Source: Gammaproteobacteria bacterium (GTDB lineage Bacteria > Pseudomonadota > Gammaproteobacteria > SZUA-229). From it: a stretch of 9,016 nucleotides of DNA. The notes under the pieces were generated by a model, which saw nothing but the letters and a program-made list of their open reading frames with translations, searched no databases and was not told where the DNA came from. The stretch is from NCBI GenBank assembly GCA_027858635.1, contig JAQICG010000284.1, forward strand, positions 1-9,016, written 5' to 3'. The first letter of the stretch is position 1. The number at the start of each line of letters is the position of its first letter. The position numbers were made by a program, and so were the translations under genes. Positions 6,844 to 9,016 of the stretch are shown in pieces.

Positions 6844-7542
6844 TTATATTGGTAACTTTTCTACCAGAACAAACGACTGAAAGTGTAATTGATTGACCGA
6901 AGCACAGGCGCCTAAACTATTATAACCAACACCGAAGCCGGCGAACACATCGGCCTGCTCGGCAACCAGTTGCCAGATAAGTTCATGCTCGTCTTTGGTC
7001 AAATATTGCGGCAGCTCCAGTTCGGGTTGTGGCACGATGATCAGATGGTACGGCGCAAACGGAAATTTGTTGTACAGCACCCTGAGCGGGACATTGTGCC
7101 ATTCCCCTTCCCATAATATTTCGGGGCGCAGAAACGGCTTGTTGAAATGAAATTTGTCGTTATCGAATTCACGAAAAACCGTTTCGATTTTTTCCGCAGA
7201 GGCGCGCTCGGGTCGTAGCGCGCGCATGGGGTTGTACAGAAGCTCCCATTCTCCCTGAGCAATACTTTCCCAGACGGTAAGCGATCCGACACCTTTCTTT
7301 TTAATTTTTTCAAACACGTCCAGATCATCTTGCGGCGCGATTAATTCACCCGCCTTGTGCCGGTTGTTGAGCTCGACGAACATGGCCATTAAATCTTTTT
7401 TTAGAATCTTCTGTGAGGCCCTGTCCTGCAAGCTGTTCGACAGCACCAGAATGAAGGCGCCCAGTTCATCGGGCGAGAGCATGCTCCTGAGTTTTTCAGT
7501 GAACAGGGTTTTAAATTCGGTCAGACTGGATGCAATAAACAT
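6844..7542 (-). CDS. N-terminal and catalytic part of a HIT-superfamily GDP-hexose phosphorylase-like protein, prematurely stopped
   Basis: 232 residues from ATG 7542. Residues about 155-232 carry the nucleotidyl-transfer fold of the GalT/VTC2 branch of the HIT superfamily: LYNKFPFAPYHLIIVPQ, then a helix, then GYNSLGACASVNQLHFQ. Family members use an HxHxQ motif to move a nucleotidyl group from a sugar nucleotide to phosphate. Here the motif reads Q218-L-H220-F-Q222: the nucleophilic His (second His) is kept but the first His is Gln (CAA, one base from His). The protein ends at KLPI followed by TAA TAA, while the family continues for about 100 residues, which are found in frame just downstream. 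There is no clear Shine-Dalgarno before ATG 7542. Substrate unknown. The altered motif, tandem stops and missing RBS all point to a decaying gene, although some relatives might naturally carry Gln here. Confidence 0.6.
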   Translation of the reverse strand: MFIASSLTEFKTLFTEKLRSMLSPDELGAFILVLSNSLQDRASQKILKKDLMAMFVELNNRHKAGELIAPQDDLDVFEKIKKKGVGSLTVWESIAQGEWELLYNPMRALRPERASAEKIETVFREFDNDKFHFNKPFLRPEILWEGEWHNVPLRVLYNKFPFAPYHLIIVPQPELELPQYLTKDEHELIWQLVAEQADVFAGFGVGYNSLGACASVNQLHFQSFVLVEKLPI

Positions 7543-7852
7543 GGAATCAACAGACAGGAATTAAAAAGGTGATTTTAGCAGCACATACAACGTAATATTT
7601 ATTAACTACGAGTACGACAAATTCGTCTGGAACGAATTTGAACGTTAGCCCCAACGGGGTGAAGCACAAGGAAGTGCTGAATAATGAATTCGCAGCTACA
7701 GTTTTCCACATTGTGCAAATAGCTTTGTATGATGTAGATTTTTTGATAGAGCAAGGCAAAAATTGTTGCAAAGGCGGAGTTTACATTTAGTAAATGAGCA
7801 TTTTGAAACAATTTTTAACGCAGCTATAGCAAAAAAGATGCGTCATACAAAG
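7543..7852. other. Repeat-filled gap between the phosphorylase remnant and parA
   Basis: 310 nt with no supported gene. Most of it is the three-hairpin repeat (7619-7684) and the MITE-like palindrome (7716-7859). The remaining 7543-7618 is AT-rich and should hold the phosphorylase promoter, but I see no convincing -35/-10 pair. Confidence 0.5.
7619..7684. repeat. Three-hairpin structured repeat, copy B
   Basis: Hairpin 1: AAATTCG (7619-7625) pairs with CGAATTT (7633-7639) around the loop TCTGGAA. Then GAAC, hairpin 2 (CCCC 7649-7652 with GGGG 7656-7659, loop AAC), the linker TGAAG (7660-7664), hairpin 3 (GCAC 7664-7667 with GTGC 7674-7677, loop AAGGAA) and GAATAA (7679-7684). Loops and linkers match copy A at 45-115, while all three stems differ in sequence yet remain paired, so structure appears to be conserved. 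It ends 31 nt before the palindromic element at 7716. Confidence 0.6.
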
Positions 7853-7859
7853 CTATTTG
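7716..7859. mobile_element. 144-bp MITE-like palindromic element
   Basis: The terminal 17 bp are perfect inverted repeats (CAAATAGCTTTGTATGA at 7716-7732, complement at 7843-7859), and pairing continues inward to about 37 nt with six mismatches. Further in, AAAAATTGTTGCAAA (7758-7772) pairs with TTTGAAACAATTTTT (7802-7816, one mismatch), and the centre is CATTTAGTAAATG (7784-7796), palindromic around its middle base. The whole element could fold into one long hairpin. It has no coding capacity and no clear target-site duplication. From memory this resembles short palindromic repeats common in betaproteobacteria. Its right end overlaps the last two codons of parA. Confidence 0.65.
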
Positions 7860-8497
7860 TCGGGCATGCTGCGTTTGCTGCGTAACCACTTGATCAGCGG
7901 CTCCCAGCTTTCGAGATCCTGATAGACCTGCGAGGGGGGCATTTCAAATATGCCGATGCCATATTCTTCTGCACGAATATAATTCTGGGTATCGCGCAGC
8001 GTAGCCACATAGGGTATTTTAATTTTTCTTAAAAACTCATACAGCTCGGCGAAGATGATGGTGTTTTCACGCACACGGTTGGCGACGATACCGATCTTGA
8101 CCTGGTTGCGCTGCACCTTGCCGACCGCTTGCAGCTCCTGCATATAGTCGGTGGCGGCTCGCATGTCGATGGGGGAAGGCAGCACCGGGAAGATAATGGT
8201 ATCGGCTCTGCGCACCAGCTCGGTCAGCTCCTTGCCATGTACCCGAGCGGGGGCGTCGATGATGAGAATGTCGGTATCCTTGCCGTGGCGCAGTGGCTCC
8301 TTGAAGGCGGCGATGCCTTCGACGGCTGGCCACTGTTCGTCGCGCGCTGCCAGCCAGGCCAGGCTCGAACCCTGCGGATCATAATCGGCCAGAACGACTT
8401 TTTTCTCTTCCTCGAAAGCATAATAGCTGGCGAGGTTCGTCGAAATGGTGCTTTTGCCGCAACCGCCTTTGGCGTTGAGAACCACGATTGTACGCAT
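7853..8497 (-). CDS. Orphan ParA/MinD-type ATPase
   Basis: A 214-residue cytoplasmic P-loop ATPase of the ParA/Soj family. The deviant Walker A motif is complete (NAKGGCGKST, residues 8-17, with signature K10 and catalytic K15). The switch I region LADYDPQGSS (36-45, D40) and Walker B ILIIDAP (77-83, D81) are intact. The start ATG 8497 has a clear AGGAG six nt upstream. At about 210 residues it is of the short type that lacks an N-terminal DNA-binding extension, and no parB or parS is seen beside it. It probably positions a cellular cargo or a protein cluster, but no partner is visible in this window, so the cargo is unknown. The final Lys and the TAG stop come from the tip of the repeat at 7716-7859, so the natural C-terminus may have been altered. 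I do not assign it to Mip, Mcd or other named subfamilies. Confidence 0.88.
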   Translation of the reverse strand: MRTIVVLNAKGGCGKSTISTNLASYYAFEEEKKVVLADYDPQGSSLAWLAARDEQWPAVEGIAAFKEPLRHGKDTDILIIDAPARVHGKELTELVRRADTIIFPVLPSPIDMRAATDYMQELQAVGKVQRNQVKIGIVANRVRENTIIFAELYEFLRKIKIPYVATLRDTQNYIRAEEYGIGIFEMPPSQVYQDLESWEPLIKWLRSKRSMPDK

Positions 8498-8524
8498 GCT
8501 GCTCTCCTGCTTTTTTACTGTTCC

Positions 8525-8543
8525 CCGATTCTAGGACAATCGG
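8525..8543 (-). promoter_or_regulatory. Inverted repeat in the parA leader
   Basis: CCGATT (8525-8530) and AATCGG (8538-8543) form a perfect 6-bp dyad with a 7-nt spacer between the predicted -10 box and the RBS of parA. It could be an operator for autorepression, which is common for ParA genes, or a short leader hairpin. Purely positional evidence. Confidence 0.3.
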
Positions 8544-8560
8544 CTTAAATACACACGCAT

Positions 8561-8588
8561 CTTATAACGATAATACTGTGCTTGTAAA
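8561..8588 (-). promoter_or_regulatory. Predicted sigma-70 promoter of parA
   Basis: On the minus strand, TTTACA (8588-8583) is a 5/6 match to the -35 consensus and TATAAG (8566-8561) a 5/6 match to the -10, with 16-nt spacing. Transcription would begin near 8554, giving a leader of about 57 nt. The promoter lies after the pntB terminator, so parA is independently transcribed. Confidence 0.55.
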
Positions 8589-8657
8589 AACGCCCCGCCA
8601 GTGACCCGCCAGTTGACAAGGACTCGATAACAGCAGGATGCCAATCATCGCGGCCAT

Positions 8658-8692
8658 AAAAAAGCCGGCCCCATTACCGGTGCCGGCTTTTT
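8658..8692 (-). terminator. Rho-independent terminator of pntB
   Basis: GCCGGC arms (8664-8669 and 8682-8687) flanked by A-run and T-run (AAAAAA 8658-8663, TTTTT 8688-8692) with a 12-nt loop. The symmetrical flanks make it potentially bidirectional. It lies 19 nt after the pntB stop on the minus strand. Confidence 0.85.
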
Positions 8693-8710
8693 AAACAGCA
8701 TGGAGAGAAC

Positions 8711-9016
8711 CTAAAGCTGCTTGATGCCTGCGATCAGACCGGCCACGGCTTTCTGGGCATCGCCATAGAGCATGCGGGTGTTATCGGCGTAGAACAGGTG
8801 GTTCTCGATGCCCGAGAAACCCGAGCCACGGCCACGCTTGATGACGATGGTGTTCTGCGCCTTGTCGGCATTCAGAATGGGCATGCCATAGATCGGGCTA
8901 TCCGGATTGGTACGCGCCACCGGATTGACCACGTCGTTAGCACCGATCACCAGCGCCACATCGGCGGTGGGAACTTCGGGATTAACCACATCCAGATCGA
9001 GACTCGTGTCGTCATC
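8711..9016 (-). CDS. pntB: NAD(P) transhydrogenase subunit beta, C-terminal part
   Basis: The frame is open to the window edge, so only about the last 101 residues of a protein usually about 460 residues long are seen. They form the C-terminal NADP(H)-binding domain (domain III): VVNPEVPTADVALVIGANDV, NPVARTNPDSPIYGMPIL, then NTIVIKRGRGSGFSGIEN and LFYADNTRMLYGDAQK. PntB, with PntA, couples hydride transfer between NAD(H) and NADP(H) to proton movement across the inner membrane. The membrane part lies outside the window. The gene ends with TAG at 8711-8713 and is followed by a strong terminator, so it is the last gene of its operon. No sign of damage in the visible part. Confidence 0.93.
   Translation of the reverse strand, partial: DDDTSLDLDVVNPEVPTADVALVIGANDVVNPVARTNPDSPIYGMPILNADKAQNTIVIKRGRGSGFSGIENHLFYADNTRMLYGDAQKAVAGLIAGIKQL

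Noticed and set aside
6841..6846. Reassignment of TAA to a sense codon (double TAA inside a conserved protein; the other gene ends seen use TGA or TAG)
   Set aside because: The large intact genes contain no other in-frame TAA, which would be expected if TAA were a normal sense codon. Nonsense mutation is far simpler.
7547..7811. Two minus-strand frames of about 70 codons in the gap before parA
   Set aside because: Both lie over the three-hairpin repeat and the palindrome; their apparent sequence is just the translation of repeats.
7716..7859. CRISPR or integron attC site
   Set aside because: There is one palindrome, no repeat-spacer periodicity and no attC core sites. MITE-like repeat fits better.
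8129..8548. Plus-strand frames opposite parA
   Set aside because: Antisense shadows of a well-conserved ParA gene; no independent coding evidence.

Overview
The window looks like a chromosomal segment of a proteobacterium, probably beta- or gamma-proteobacterial. The basis is a PntB C-terminus, a short orphan ParA, a BvgS/RocS-type hybrid kinase with a REC-EAL partner, and many small palindromic intergenic repeats. The exact genus cannot be read from the sequence.

Layout: 1-1275 holds no intact gene. It has one copy of a three-hairpin repeat (45-115), a repeat-like stretch (176-323) that abuts a truncated small gene on the minus strand (264-518), a structured G-rich stretch that could be a group II intron remnant (552-720), and several hairpins upstream of the first operon. 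1276-6004 is a two-gene plus-strand operon: a 1178-residue membrane-bound tripartite hybrid histidine kinase (TTG start), overlapping by 14 nt a REC-EAL response regulator with a complete phosphodiesterase active site. Together they form a plausible His-Asp-His-Asp phosphorelay that ends in c-di-GMP hydrolysis. 6005-6525 is a cluster of unrelated short palindromes and no convincing gene.

6526-7542 (minus) is a GDP-hexose-phosphorylase-like (HIT superfamily, VTC2/GDPGP1-type) gene. Two consecutive in-frame TAA codons split it, and Gln replaces the first His of its HxHxQ motif. 7543-7852 contains a second copy of the three-hairpin repeat directly beside a 144-bp MITE-like palindrome. The tip of that palindrome provides the last codon and the stop of the next gene, a ParA-type ATPase (7853-8497, minus) that has its own promoter. 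A strong terminator (8658-8692) separates it from the 3' end of pntB (8711 to the window edge, minus).

The most interesting points are: the two repeat copies (45-115 and 7619-7684), whose stems differ in sequence but keep pairing around the conserved loops TCTGGAA and AGGAA; the palindrome that ends parA; the double-stop phosphorylase; and the kinase/REC-EAL pair. No complete new defence or mobile system is visible.
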